The notes under the pieces: model-generated
The model's input: the letters and a program-made list of their open reading frames with translations, nothing else
Database searches by the model: none
What the model was told of the DNA's origin: nothing
Position numbers and translations under genes: made by a program
Part shown: positions 16,442-26,430 of the stretch, piece after piece
Position numbering within the stretch: the stretch's first letter is position 1
How the letters are laid out: each line of letters opens with the position of its first letter
Source of the DNA: Xanthomonas sp. DAR 34887
Lineage (GTDB): Bacteria; Pseudomonadota; Gammaproteobacteria; Xanthomonadales; Xanthomonadaceae
DNA length: 64,000 bases
Direction of reading: 5' to 3'
Assembly (NCBI RefSeq): GCF_041245805.1
Contig: NZ_CP162490.1
Location: 597,001-661,000, forward strand

Positions 16442-19400
16442 CTAATGCGATGCAGCCGGCTGTTGCGGCGCCCTGCGCGCCAGGCGCCGCTCGCGCCTGC
16501 GTGCCCGCCGCGCGCGCCAACGCTCGCGCAGGCACGAGAAGATCACATACAGCGCCGGGGTGCTGAGCAGGGTCAGGCTCTGCGAGATCAGCAGGCCGCC
16601 GATCATCGCGATGCCCAGCGGGCGGCGCAGCTCCGAGCCTTCGCCCAGGCCCACCGCCAGCGGCACCGCCGCCAGGATCGCCACCATCGTGGTCATCATG
16701 ATCGGGCGGAAACGCACCACGCAGGCTTCGCGCACCGCCTCCAGCGGCGACTTGCCGTGCTGGCGCTCGGCGACCAGCGCGAAGTCGATCATCATGATCG
16801 CGTTCTTCTTGACGATGCCGATCAGCAGCACCAGCGCGATCATCGAGATCACCGACAGTTCGGTACCGGTGAGCCACAGCGCCAGCAGCGCGCCCATGCC
16901 CGCGGCCGGCAGTGTGGACAGGATCGTCACCGGGTGCACCAGGCTCTCGTACAGCATGCCCAGCACGATGTAGACCACCACGATCGCCGCCAGCACCAGG
17001 ATCAGCATCGAATTGGGCTGCAGCGCCACGCCGAAGCCGCCGCCGTCGGCGATGCGGATGTCGCCAGGCATGCGCAGGCCGGCCACGGTGGCGGCGATGA
17101 TCGCATCGCCCTCGCCGGTGCTGACGCCGGGCGCCAGGTTGTAGCTCAGGTCCATCGTCGTGTACTGGTTCTGATGGGTGATCTGCGGCGGCGCCAGGCC
17201 TGGTACCTGGTGCGCCACCGCGGTGAGCGGCACCATCGTGCCGCTGCGCGTGGGCACGTAGATCCGGTCCAGCGCCGCCGGCGTGGCGGTCTGCTCGGGC
17301 AGTGCGTTGACCACCACGCTGTACTGGTTGAGGTCCGAATAGATCGTGGAGATCTGGCGCTGGCCGAACGCGCCGTACAGCGCGCCGTCGATCGCGCCGA
17401 TCGACACGCCCAGGCGCGCGGCCAGGGCGCGGTCGATGACGATGTTCTGGCGCAGGCCGGCGGTGTCCACGTCGGTGCCGACGTCGCGCAGCTTCGGATT
17501 CTTTTTCAGCGCCGCCTGCAGTTTGGGCAGCCATTCCTGCAACTGGGTGTTGTCGTTGCCCTGCAGCGAGACGCGGTATTGCGCGCCCTGGCTGGTGCCG
17601 CCGCCGCCGTCGCTGGGCAGGTCCTGGATCGCGCGCAGGCGCAGTTGCAGGTCCGGGTAGCGGTCTGCCTTGGCGCTGAGCCGCGTCAGCACTTCCGCGG
17701 TGGTCTCGGTGCGGCCCTCGTCGCGGCGCTTGAGCTCGATGTTGAAGCTGGCGCTGGAGCCCTGGCGGCTGCTGCCCAGGCGCGCGCCGACGATCTTCAC
17801 CGCCGGATCGGACATCAGCATGTCGGTGATGCGGCGCTGGCGCTTGACCATGTCGGCGAAGGACACGGTGGCGCTGGAGCTGGCGCGGCCCCAGATCAGG
17901 CCGGTGTCCTGCGCCGGGAACGAGCCCTTCTTCACCGCGCCGGCCAGGAACACGGTGGCGGCGATCAGCAGCAGCGGGGTCAGCGCCAGCAGCAGCGCGT
18001 GGCGCAGCGAGAAATCCAGCGCCGCGGTGTACACGCGCAGCATGCCGGCGTGCACGCGTTCCAGCCAGGCGCCGACGCGGCCCGGCTGTTCCGGCTCGGC
18101 ATGCGCGGAGAGGAAGCGGCTGCACAGCGCCGGGGTCAGGGTCAGCGAGACCACCGCCGAGACGCAGATCGCCGCGACCAGGGTCACGGTGAACTCGCGG
18201 AAGAAGACGCCGATCATGCCGCTGGCGAACAGGATCGGAATGAACACCGCCACCAGCGAGGCGGTGATCGAGACGATGGTGAAGCCGATCTCGCGCGCGC
18301 CCGCCAGCGCCGCGTCCAGCCGCGACATGCCTTCGTCGAGGTGGCGCATGATGTTCTCGATCACCACGATCGCATCGTCCACGACGAAGCCGATCGCGAT
18401 CACCAGCGCCAGCAGGCTCAGGTTGTTCAGGGTGAAGCCCATGACGTACATCGCCAGCGCCGCGCCGGCCAGCGACAGCGGCACGGTGGCCGCGGCGATC
18501 AGCGTCGGCGCCAGCCGGCGCAGGAACAGCGCCATGGTCAGCACCACCATCGCCAGGCTGATCAGCAGCGTGGCCTGGACTTCGTTCAACGAGGCGCGGA
18601 TGGTCGGCGTGCGGTCGAAGTAGGCGGACATCTTGGTGCCCGGCTGCAGGTAGCCGCGCAGCAGCGGGATCTGCGCCTTGACCCGGTCCACCGTCTCCAC
18701 GATGTTGGCGCCGGCGCGGGTGAACACGTACATCACCACCGCCGGCTTGCCGCCGAACCAGGCGGCCTGGTAGGCGTCCTGCTGGCCGTCGTAGACGTTG
18801 GCGATGTCGCGCAGGCGCACGGTGCGGCCCTGCTGCTGGCTGATCACCACCTGGCCGAAATCGGCGGCCTTGGCCACCGAATCGTTGGCCACGATCGCGA
18901 TGGTGGAGTTGCCGTCGCTGAGGAAGCCGGTGGGCGAGGTGACGTTGGCCGCGCGCACCGCGTTGCGCAGGTCGTCCGGGGTCAGCCCCATCGCGTTGAG
19001 CGCGCGCAGGTTCACGTCCACCCGCACCGCCGGGGTAGAGGCGCCGCCGATGTCGACCGAGGCCACGCCGCTGATCTGGCGCAGGCGCTGCGCCAGCAGC
19101 GAGTCGGCGACGTTGTACAGCTCGTCGGCCGATTGCGTGTCGGAGGTCAGCGCGATGGCGATGACCGGATCGTCGTTCGGATTGGCCTTCTGGTAGCGCG
19201 GCGTGGACAGGCCCGAGGGCAGGTCCGCCTGCGCGGAATTGATCGCGGTCTGCACGTCCTGCGCCGCCGAATCGATGTTGCGGTCGCTCTGGAACATCAT
19301 GAACACCTGGCTGTTCCCTTCCGAACTGGAGGAACGCATGGTGTCGATGCCGGGGATCTGGCCCAGGTGCCGTTCCAGCGGCGCGGTGACCGTGGACGCC

Positions 19401-19576
19401 ATCGTCGAGGCATCGGCGCCGGCCTGGCTGGCCTGCACGAAGATCACCGGGATCGAGATGTTCGGCAGCGCCGCCACGCCCAGGCGCAGGTAGCACATCA
19501 TGCCGATCACGAACAGGCCGATGGCCAGCAGCGTGGTGCCGATCGGGCGGCGGATGAAGGGGCCGGAGATGTTCAT
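16442..19576 (-). CDS. mdtC: RND multidrug efflux permease, MdtC-like
   Basis: A 1044-residue inner-membrane proton-driven transporter of the HAE1 RND family. It starts MNISGPFIRRPIGTTLL, has two large periplasmic loops and about 12 membrane helices, and carries the proton-relay Asp pair in FVVDDAIVVIENI of helix 4. It is the last gene of an mdtA-x-mdtB-mdtC operon; two different permeases in tandem behind one adaptor is the hallmark of MdtABC, which forms a B2C heterotrimer. The assignment to MdtC rather than MdtB rests on gene order. The start lies just inside a run of GGGATT repeats. No outer-membrane TolC-type gene follows. Confidence 0.9.
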   Translation of the reverse strand: MNISGPFIRRPIGTTLLAIGLFVIGMMCYLRLGVAALPNISIPVIFVQASQAGADASTMASTVTAPLERHLGQIPGIDTMRSSSSEGNSQVFMMFQSDRNIDSAAQDVQTAINSAQADLPSGLSTPRYQKANPNDDPVIAIALTSDTQSADELYNVADSLLAQRLRQISGVASVDIGGASTPAVRVDVNLRALNAMGLTPDDLRNAVRAANVTSPTGFLSDGNSTIAIVANDSVAKAADFGQVVISQQQGRTVRLRDIANVYDGQQDAYQAAWFGGKPAVVMYVFTRAGANIVETVDRVKAQIPLLRGYLQPGTKMSAYFDRTPTIRASLNEVQATLLISLAMVVLTMALFLRRLAPTLIAAATVPLSLAGAALAMYVMGFTLNNLSLLALVIAIGFVVDDAIVVIENIMRHLDEGMSRLDAALAGAREIGFTIVSITASLVAVFIPILFASGMIGVFFREFTVTLVAAICVSAVVSLTLTPALCSRFLSAHAEPEQPGRVGAWLERVHAGMLRVYTAALDFSLRHALLLALTPLLLIAATVFLAGAVKKGSFPAQDTGLIWGRASSSATVSFADMVKRQRRITDMLMSDPAVKIVGARLGSSRQGSSASFNIELKRRDEGRTETTAEVLTRLSAKADRYPDLQLRLRAIQDLPSDGGGGTSQGAQYRVSLQGNDNTQLQEWLPKLQAALKKNPKLRDVGTDVDTAGLRQNIVIDRALAARLGVSIGAIDGALYGAFGQRQISTIYSDLNQYSVVVNALPEQTATPAALDRIYVPTRSGTMVPLTAVAHQVPGLAPPQITHQNQYTTMDLSYNLAPGVSTGEGDAIIAATVAGLRMPGDIRIADGGGFGVALQPNSMLILVLAAIVVVYIVLGMLYESLVHPVTILSTLPAAGMGALLALWLTGTELSVISMIALVLLIGIVKKNAIMMIDFALVAERQHGKSPLEAVREACVVRFRPIMMTTMVAILAAVPLAVGLGEGSELRRPLGIAMIGGLLISQSLTLLSTPALYVIFSCLRERWRARRARRRERRLARRAPQQPAASH

Positions 19577-19582
19577 GGGGCC

Positions 19583-19717
19583 GGGATTAGGGATTGGGGA
19601 TTGGGGATTCGGAAAGCGGCGCGCTTGCACGCTTCTTGCTCGCGCAAGTCGTCAGGCGTTCGTGGGGACCGCAGGCCGCAGACGCCGTGTGATTCCCGAT
19701 TCCCGATTCCCCACTCC
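19583..19717. repeat. Inverted GGGGATT-type repeat element between mdtB and mdtC
   Basis: A G-rich run made of GGGATT/GGGGATT units (19583-19611) faces its C-rich inverted form (19690-19717) across a core of about 80 bases. The element fills the gap between the two permease genes and would be transcribed as a hairpin within the operon. The same type occurs at 26429-26581, and in partial form near 54644 and 61421. Confidence 0.8.
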
Positions 19718-19724
19718 CGGCACC

Positions 19725-22700
19725 TCATGCCGGCCGCTCCGTCGCAATGGCCGACTCGCGCCGCGCGGCGCGGCGTTCGCGCCAGGCGCGCATCCGCTCG
19801 GAAGCGCGCTCCATGTACAGGTAGATCACCGGGGTGGTGTACAGGGTGACCAGCTGCGACAGCAGCAGGCCGCCGACGATGGCGATGCCCAGCGGGCGCC
19901 GCAGTTCCGAGCCGATGCCGTCGCCCAGCGCCAGCGGCAGCGCGCCGAGCATCGCCGCGGCAGTGGTCATCATGATCGGGCGGAAGCGCAGCAGGCAGGC
20001 GCGGCGGATCGCATCGTGCGCGTTGGCGCCCTCGCGGCGCGCATCGATCGCGAAGTCGATCATCATGATCGCGTTCTTCTTGACGATGCCGATCAGCAGC
20101 ACGATGCCGACGATGCCGTCCACCGACAGGCTCAGTCCGCACAGCATCAGCGCCAGCAGCGCGCCGACGCCGGCCGGCGGCAGCGTGGAGATGATCGTCA
20201 GCGGATGGATGTAGCTCTCGTAGAGCACGCCCAGCACGATGTAGATCAGCACCACCGAAGCCAGCAGCAGCCACACGATGTCGGTCTGGCTGCCGGTGTA
20301 TTCGGCGGCCTTGCCGATGAATTCGGCATGCAGCTGCGGCGGCAGTTGCAGTTGTTCGTTGGTCTCCTCGATCGCCGCCACCGCCTGCGACAGCGAGTAG
20401 CCCGGCGCCAGGTTGAACGAGACGGTGATCGCCGGCAGCTGCTGCTGGTGGCTGACCACCAGCGGCGTGGTCGCGATCCTGGCGTCGGCCACCGCGGCCA
20501 GTGGCACGGTGCCGCCGCTGCCGACGGTGATGCCGGTGTTCTGGTTGCCGATACCGGTGGCGGTGGACGAGTTGCTGGAGGTGGTCTGGCCGAAGCTGGT
20601 GGCGTTGCTGGCGGTCAGCGCGCCGCTGCCGTTGCTGGTCACCGCCAGCTGGTGCAGCAGCGCGGTGCTGTTGCGGAACTGCGGCGCCACTTCCAGCACC
20701 ACGCGGTACTGGTTGAGCTGGGTGAAGATGGTGGAGATCTGGCGCTGGCCGAAGGCGTCGTACAGGGTGTCGTCGATGGTCTGCATCGGCACGCCCAGCG
20801 CGCTGGCCTTGTCGCGGTCGACGCTCAGCTCCAGCGCGCGGCCCTGGTTGGCCAGGTTGTTGTCCACATCGGCCAGTTCCGGGCGCTTGCGCAGCGCCTC
20901 GGTCAGGCGCGCGGCCTGGGTCGCCAGTTCGGCGCTGTCCACGTCCGACAGCGAGTACTGGTATTCGGTCGCCGCCACGCGCGTGTCCAGGGTCACGTCC
21001 TGCACCGGCTTCAGGTACAGCGCCACGCCGGGTAGGCCGGCCACCGCCTTCTGCAGCCGCGGCAGCACCTCCTCCAGGCTGTCGCGGTCGCCGCGGGTCT
21101 TCAGCACGATGCTCAGCTGGCCCTGGTTGAGGGTGGGGTTCATCGAGCCGGCACCGATGAAGGCGGCCACGCCGGTCACCGCCGGATCCTTGCGCAGCGC
21201 CTCGGCCACCGCCTGGGTGCGCTGCTGCATCTGCGGGAACGCCACGTTCTGGTCGGCCTGGACCACGCCGGTGATCAGCCCGGTGTCCTGCTCGGGCAAC
21301 AGGCCCTTGGGGATCACCACGTACAGCACCACGGTCAGCACCATCGTCGCCAGCGCGATCGCCAGGGTCAGCGGCTGGTGCGCGAGCACCCAGTCCAGCG
21401 AGCGCTCGTACAGCGCCACGGTGCGCGTCCACACCGTGGTCTTGCCGGCCGCGGCCGCGCGCTCGTGGGCGTCTTCGCCTTCGGGCAGCGCGTCGGGCTT
21501 GAGCAGGTAGGCGCACATCATCGGCGTCAGCGTCAGCGACACCAGCATCGAGATCACCACCGCGATCGACAGCACCCAGGCGAACTCGTGGAACAGGCGC
21601 CCGGTGACGCCCGGCATCAGCAGCAGTGGCAGGAACACCGCCACCAGCGACACGGTCAGCGACAGCACGGTGAAGCCGATCTGCTTGGCGCCGATCTCCG
21701 CCGCCTCCGGTCCGCTCTTGCCCTGTTCGATGTAGCGCACGATGTTCTCGATCATCACGATCGCATCGTCGACCACGAAGCCGGTGGCCACCACCAACGC
21801 CATCAGCGACAGGTTGTCCAGCGACATGCCGGCGAAGGCCATCACCGCGAAAGTGCCGGCCAGCGACAGCGGCACCGCCACCGACGGGATGATCGTGGCC
21901 CACAGCCGGCGCAGGAACACGAAGATCACCGCCACCACCAGGCCGATGGTCAGGATCAGGGTGAACTTGACCTCGTGCACCGAGGCGCGGATGGTCTCGG
22001 TGCGGTCGGAGAACACGTCCAGGTGCACGCCGCTGGGCAGCACCGCCTGCAATTGCGGCAGGATCGTGCGGATCTGTTCCACCGTCTGCACGATGTTGGC
22101 GCCGGGCTGGCGGCGGATCTCCAGCAGCACCGCCGGCTTGCCATCGGCCCAGGCCGCGAGCTGGTCGTTTTCCACCCCGTCCACCACCTGCGCTACGTCC
22201 GACAGCCGCACCGGCGCGCCGTTCTTGTAGCTGATGATGGTGTCGCGGTAGTCGGCGGCGCTGGACAGCTGGTCGTTGGTGCCGATGCTGTAGGACTGGG
22301 TCTTGCCGTTGAGCGAGCCCTTCGGCGCATTGACGTTGGTTTCGGTCAGCGCGCTGCGCAGCGCCTCCATGGTCAGGCCCATGTTCGACAGCTGCGCCGG
22401 ATTGACCTGGATGCGCACGGCCGGGCGCACGTTGCCGGCGATCGACACCAGGCCCACGCCGGGCACCTGCGACAGGCGCTGCGCCAGGATCGAGTCGGCG
22501 TAGTTGTTGACGTCGCGCAGCGGCAGCGTCTCGGAGCTGAGCTTGAGGGTGATGATCGCCGCGTCGGCCGGGTTCACCCGGTTGTAGACCGGCTGGTAGG
22601 GCAGCGACGAGGGCAGGGTGGATTGGCGGATCGCCGCCTGCACGTCCTGCGCGGCGATGTCGATGTCGCGGTCCATCGCGAACTGCAGGATGATCGTGGA

Positions 22701-22964
22701 CAGGCCCGCCGACGAATCGGAGGTCATCATCTGCAGCCCGGAGATCTGTCCCAGCTGCCGTTCCAGCGGCGTGGTCACCAGCGAGGCCATGGTGCTGGCG
22801 TTGGCGCCGGGGTACTGGGTGGTCACCACCAGGCTGGGCGAGTCGATCTCCGGCAGCGCCGACACCGGCAGCTGCCGGTAGCCGAGGATGCCGAGCAACA
22901 GCACGCCTGCCATCAGCAAGGTGGTGGCGATCGGGCGGCGGATGAAGATCGTCGAAAAGCCCAC
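19725..22964 (-). CDS. mdtB: RND multidrug efflux permease, MdtB-like
   Basis: A 1079-residue HAE1 RND permease starting MGFSTIFIRRPIATTLL from a GTG codon with AAGGAT upstream. The helix-4 motif FVVDDAIVMIENI and the second-half motif LLIGIVKKNAIMMIDFA are typical. It precedes a second RND permease and follows the adaptor gene, with one small extra gene between. A loop of the second periplasmic half is unusually rich in Ser/Thr/Asn/Gly (GQTTSSNSSTATGIGNQNTG). It works with MdtA-like adaptor and MdtC-like partner to pump drugs or bile-salt-like compounds. Confidence 0.9.
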   Translation of the reverse strand: MGFSTIFIRRPIATTLLMAGVLLLGILGYRQLPVSALPEIDSPSLVVTTQYPGANASTMASLVTTPLERQLGQISGLQMMTSDSSAGLSTIILQFAMDRDIDIAAQDVQAAIRQSTLPSSLPYQPVYNRVNPADAAIITLKLSSETLPLRDVNNYADSILAQRLSQVPGVGLVSIAGNVRPAVRIQVNPAQLSNMGLTMEALRSALTETNVNAPKGSLNGKTQSYSIGTNDQLSSAADYRDTIISYKNGAPVRLSDVAQVVDGVENDQLAAWADGKPAVLLEIRRQPGANIVQTVEQIRTILPQLQAVLPSGVHLDVFSDRTETIRASVHEVKFTLILTIGLVVAVIFVFLRRLWATIIPSVAVPLSLAGTFAVMAFAGMSLDNLSLMALVVATGFVVDDAIVMIENIVRYIEQGKSGPEAAEIGAKQIGFTVLSLTVSLVAVFLPLLLMPGVTGRLFHEFAWVLSIAVVISMLVSLTLTPMMCAYLLKPDALPEGEDAHERAAAAGKTTVWTRTVALYERSLDWVLAHQPLTLAIALATMVLTVVLYVVIPKGLLPEQDTGLITGVVQADQNVAFPQMQQRTQAVAEALRKDPAVTGVAAFIGAGSMNPTLNQGQLSIVLKTRGDRDSLEEVLPRLQKAVAGLPGVALYLKPVQDVTLDTRVAATEYQYSLSDVDSAELATQAARLTEALRKRPELADVDNNLANQGRALELSVDRDKASALGVPMQTIDDTLYDAFGQRQISTIFTQLNQYRVVLEVAPQFRNSTALLHQLAVTSNGSGALTASNATSFGQTTSSNSSTATGIGNQNTGITVGSGGTVPLAAVADARIATTPLVVSHQQQLPAITVSFNLAPGYSLSQAVAAIEETNEQLQLPPQLHAEFIGKAAEYTGSQTDIVWLLLASVVLIYIVLGVLYESYIHPLTIISTLPPAGVGALLALMLCGLSLSVDGIVGIVLLIGIVKKNAIMMIDFAIDARREGANAHDAIRRACLLRFRPIMMTTAAAMLGALPLALGDGIGSELRRPLGIAIVGGLLLSQLVTLYTTPVIYLYMERASERMRAWRERRAARRESAIATERPA

Positions 22965-23027
22965 AGGAATATCCTTGCTGGTGAGGTCCCGGACCCGGAC
23001 GGGCCGGGGCCGGGGAAAACCGTTGCG

Positions 23028-23471
23028 TCAGGCGTCGAGTGACATCTGGTCGAACAGGTTGGTCAGATCGCTGTTCGGCGCGACCGTGATGAAGTTGCCC
23101 TGGAACGCATAGCCTTGCGGCCCCCATTGCCCGTAGACGTCGGTGGTCGACGCGATGACCGTGCGGCTCAACGCATTGGCGATGCGCTCTGCCGGCGTCA
23201 GCAGGTCGCTGCCGAAGGTCAGGCTGCCGGCGCTGCACACGATCAGCACCACCTCGAATGCGACGTCCATCGGAAAGTCGGTGTTCTGCAGCAGCGCTTG
23301 CAGGAATGCGCTGCCGTCGCCCAGTTCGTTGTCGTGGGCGACGATCCACAGCTGGTTGCCGTTCTGCAGCGCGTCGAGCGGCGGACCGGCGACGAAGCCC
23401 TGCTGGTCGAGCAGAAACGTCTTCAGGCTTTGCGCAAGCGGGTCTTGGGAGGCGATGACGACATTGGTCAT
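23028..23471 (-). CDS. Small caspase-like (clan CD-like) protein inside efflux operon
   Basis: A 147-residue protein without signal peptide, with AGAGGAA as RBS before ATG 23471. It alternates hydrophobic strands and helices. His46 follows a hydrophobic strand (QLWIVAHDN) and Cys79 follows another (EVVLIVCSAG), the order and setting of the His-Cys dyad of clan CD peptidases. The stretch after the Cys, AERIANALSRTVIASTTDVYG, also resembles the strand-helix-strand after the catalytic Cys in C80/caspase-like domains. It is short for such an enzyme and may be inactive or a minimal domain. It lies 112 bases after the adaptor stop and 63 bases before mdtB, so it is probably co-transcribed with the pump. 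Function unknown. Confidence 0.8.
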   Translation of the reverse strand: MTNVVIASQDPLAQSLKTFLLDQQGFVAGPPLDALQNGNQLWIVAHDNELGDGSAFLQALLQNTDFPMDVAFEVVLIVCSAGSLTFGSDLLTPAERIANALSRTVIASTTDVYGQWGPQGYAFQGNFITVAPNSDLTNLFDQMSLDA

Positions 23472-23583
23472 GATGTGATTCCTCTTGAGGGTGACGGGCG
23501 AAGCGCGAGTGCTCCGCCCGCCATCCAAACGCGCCGCCACCGCCGGTGTGAGCCGCGTAGCGCGCGTGCCGATGCCGGCCTGC

Positions 23584-24831
23584 TCAGCGCGGCCCGCCGC
23601 CACGGCGGCCGCCGCCACCGCCGTCCTTGCGCTGCTGCTTGCTCTCGGCCGCTTTCAGTTCGGCTTCGGTCGGCTGCGGCGGGGCCTCGCCCGGCTTCAA
23701 TGGAGCCACCTTGCTGCCCGGCTTGAGCCGGAACTGGCCTTCGGTCACCACCCGCTCGCCGGCCTTCAGGCCCTGCTCCAGCTGCACCTGGCTGTCGCCC
23801 ACTTCGGCGCCCTGCCTGACCGTCTGCATCTTGACCGTGTTGTCGCCCTGCACCACGTACACGTAGTCGCCGTCGGGGCCACGCTGCACCGCCTGGCTCG
23901 GCACCACCACGCCGTTGTCCAGCGTGCGCAGGGTCAGCCGCACGTTGACGAACTGGCCCGGCCACAGCGCATTGCCGGGGTTGGGGAACACCGCGCGGAC
24001 CTTGAAGGTGCCGGTGTCGCTGCTGATCTGGTTGTCGACCACGTCGACCTGGCCGTCGTCGGCGATCACGTGCGCGTCGCTGCGGTCCAGCGCCGCCACT
24101 TTCAGCGGTCCGGCCGCCTGCGCCTCGCGCACATCCTGCAGCTGGCGCTCGGGCAGGTTGAAGACGACGTAGATCGGATGGATCTGGGTGATGGTGACGA
24201 TGCTGCTGCTGGTGCTGACGATGTTGCCCACGTCCACGCCGCGGATGCCGGTGATGCCGTCGATCGGGGCGAGGATGCGGGTGTACTGCAGTTGCACCTG
24301 CGCCGCGCGCATCGACGCGTCGTTGGCGGCCACTGCGGCCTCGTACTGCGCCACCTGGTTGCGCTGCGTGTCCAGGTCGGTCTTGGCCACGTACTGGCGG
24401 TAGGCCGGCGAGTCGGAACGCTGGAAGGTGGAGCGCGCGGTGGCCAGCAACGCCTGGTTCTGGCGCTTGCTGGCGGCCGCCTCGTCGTAGCTGGCCTGCA
24501 GCGAGCGCGGGTCGATCTGCGCCAGCACCTCGCCCTTCTTCACTTCCTGGCCTTCGCGGAAGTTCAGGCTCATCAGTTGCCCGCCGACCTGCGGGTTGAC
24601 CGTGACCGTGGCCAGCGCGTTCACCGTGCCGGTGGCGGTGGCGTAGATCGGCACCGCCTGGCTGCTGGCGGCGACCACCGTCACCGGGATCGGCGTGCTG
24701 TCGTCGCCATCGCCGCCTGCGGCCGCGCCACCGCGGCCATGGCCGTGCCCGCCGCGCAGGAAGTGTGCGCCCACCAGCACCACGACCACCGCTGCGACGA
24801 TCAGCAGCGCAATCTTCCAGAAACGCGACAT
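23584..24831 (-). CDS. mdtA: RND efflux periplasmic adaptor, MdtA-like
   Basis: A 415-residue membrane-fusion protein. An N-terminal helix (FWKIALLIVAAVVVVLVGAHF) anchors it. A lipoyl domain (VTVNPQVGGQLMSLNFREG..), a coiled-coil hairpin, the second lipoyl half (YTRILAPIDGITGIRGVD) and beta-barrel domains follow. The C-terminus is a Lys/Gly/Arg-rich tail (KDGGGGGRRGGGPR). It links the MdtB/MdtC permeases to an outer-membrane channel. AGGAG stands before ATG 24831. It is the first gene of the minus-strand operon; the promoter should lie in 24832-25119, shared with the divergent amidohydrolase gene. Confidence 0.92.
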   Translation of the reverse strand: MSRFWKIALLIVAAVVVVLVGAHFLRGGHGHGRGGAAAGGDGDDSTPIPVTVVAASSQAVPIYATATGTVNALATVTVNPQVGGQLMSLNFREGQEVKKGEVLAQIDPRSLQASYDEAAASKRQNQALLATARSTFQRSDSPAYRQYVAKTDLDTQRNQVAQYEAAVAANDASMRAAQVQLQYTRILAPIDGITGIRGVDVGNIVSTSSSIVTITQIHPIYVVFNLPERQLQDVREAQAAGPLKVAALDRSDAHVIADDGQVDVVDNQISSDTGTFKVRAVFPNPGNALWPGQFVNVRLTLRTLDNGVVVPSQAVQRGPDGDYVYVVQGDNTVKMQTVRQGAEVGDSQVQLEQGLKAGERVVTEGQFRLKPGSKVAPLKPGEAPPQPTEAELKAAESKQQRKDGGGGGRRGGGPR

Positions 24832-25119
24832 CCGGGGGGAACTCCTGTGGCGAGGCGGGGTAGGGGACCCTCCCGCAATGGCTGGTGCGACAAGCGGTGA
24901 AGCATATCGCCAGCGCGTTGCGATTGGACCATGACTTAAGGGAGGGGGAGCTGCGCCTGCGGCCATTGGCGCCGGTAGCGGCAACGCACCGGCGGCGGAT
25001 CGGTTGACACGGATTTCTAAGGGGTTTTTTCGCCGCGGCGGAGCGGCGGCCAGTGCCGGCCTGCCGCGAATGCAATACATTGACTGAACGCCATGCAAAA
25101 ACCGATCGGAGATTCCCCA

Positions 25120-26430
25120 ATGCCGCGCCTGTCCCGTCTGCTGTCCGCCATGCTGCTCGCCGTCCCCGCGCTGGCCTGCGCCCAGTCCGCCGAACGCCCG
25201 GAAGTGGCGGCCGCCGCGTCCGAGCTGCAGGCCAAGGTGGTCGAATGGCGGCGCGACTTCCACCAGCACCCGGAGCTGTCCAATCGCGAGGAGCGCACCG
25301 CGGCCAAGGTCGCCGAGCGGCTGCGCGCGCTGGGCCTGAAACCGCAGACCGGGATCGCCCATCACGGCGTGGTGGCGATCATCAAGGGCGCGCTGCCGGG
25401 GCCGAAGATCGCCCTGCGCGCGGACATGGACGCGCTGCCGGTGACCGAGCAGACCGGCCTGGCGTTCGCCTCCAAGGCCACCGGCCAGTACCGCGGCGAG
25501 ACCGTCGGGGTCATGCATGCCTGCGGTCACGACGCCCACACCAGCATCCTGCTGGGCGTGGCCGAGGCGCTGGTGGCGATGCGCGCGCAGCTGCCGGGCG
25601 AGGTGATGCTGGTGTTCCAGCCCTCCGAGGAGGGCGCGCCGGGCAACGAAGAGGGTGGCGCCTCGCTGATGCTCAAGGAAGGCCTGTTCCGCGACTTCAA
25701 GCCCGACGCGATGTTCGGCCTGCACGTGTTCTCCAGCGTGCAGGCGGGCAAGATCGCGGTGCGCGGCGGTCCGCTGATGGCCGCCTCGGACCGCTTCAGC
25801 ATCAAGGTGATCGGCCGCCAGACCCACGGCTCGGCGCCCTGGAACGGGATCGACCCGATCGTGGCCAGCGCCGACCTGATCGGCGCGGCGCAGACCGTGG
25901 TCAGCCGCCGCGCCAATATTTCCAGGCAGCCGGCGGTGCTCAGCTTCGGCGCGATCAAGGGCGGCATCCGCTACAACATCATTCCCGACGACGTGGAGAT
26001 GGTCGGCACCATCCGCACCTTCGACGAAGGCATGCGCCAGCAGATCTTCGCCGACCTGAAGACCGTCGCCGAGCACACCGCGGCCGCGCACGGCGCCAAG
26101 GCAGAAGCGCACGTGCCCGACCAGGACGGCAACCCGGCCACGGTCAACGACCCGGCGCTGACCGCGAAGATGCTGCCCAGCCTGCAGGCGGTGGTCGGTG
26201 CCGATAACGTCTACGAGCCGCCGCTGCAGATGGGCGCGGAAGATTTCTCGTTCTACGCGCAGCAGGTGCCGTCGATGTTCTTCTTCGTCGGCGCCACCGG
26301 CCCCGGCATCGATCCGGCGACCGCGCCGAGCAACCACTCCCCGCAGTTCCTGCTCGACGAATCGGCGCTGGATGTGGGCCTGCGCGCGCTGCTGCAGGTA
26401 TCGCTGGACTATCTGGGTGTGAAGCGGTGA
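25120..26430 (+). CDS. M20 amidohydrolase (hippurate/N-acyl amino acid hydrolase type), exported
   Basis: A 436-residue metallopeptidase-fold enzyme with a signal peptide (SAMLLAVPALACAQS). Metal and catalytic motifs are in order: ALRADMDALPV, MHACGHDAHTS, QPSEEG with catalytic Glu, and the late His in SNHSPQFL. The family removes acyl groups from amino acids or peptides. ATG 25120 with GGAG upstream is preferred; ATG 25093 adds nine polar residues ahead of the signal. It is divergent from mdtA. The stop codon is fused to a GGGGATT repeat run. Confidence 0.88.
   Translation: MPRLSRLLSAMLLAVPALACAQSAERPEVAAAASELQAKVVEWRRDFHQHPELSNREERTAAKVAERLRALGLKPQTGIAHHGVVAIIKGALPGPKIALRADMDALPVTEQTGLAFASKATGQYRGETVGVMHACGHDAHTSILLGVAEALVAMRAQLPGEVMLVFQPSEEGAPGNEEGGASLMLKEGLFRDFKPDAMFGLHVFSSVQAGKIAVRGGPLMAASDRFSIKVIGRQTHGSAPWNGIDPIVASADLIGAAQTVVSRRANISRQPAVLSFGAIKGGIRYNIIPDDVEMVGTIRTFDEGMRQQIFADLKTVAEHTAAAHGAKAEAHVPDQDGNPATVNDPALTAKMLPSLQAVVGADNVYEPPLQMGAEDFSFYAQQVPSMFFFVGATGPGIDPATAPSNHSPQFLLDESALDVGLRALLQVSLDYLGVKR

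Noticed and set aside
16445..19849. A plus-strand open frame of more than 1100 codons across mdtC
   Set aside because: It is antisense to mdtC, is extremely rich in His, Gln, Arg and Asp as typical of GC-rich shadows, and has no domain.
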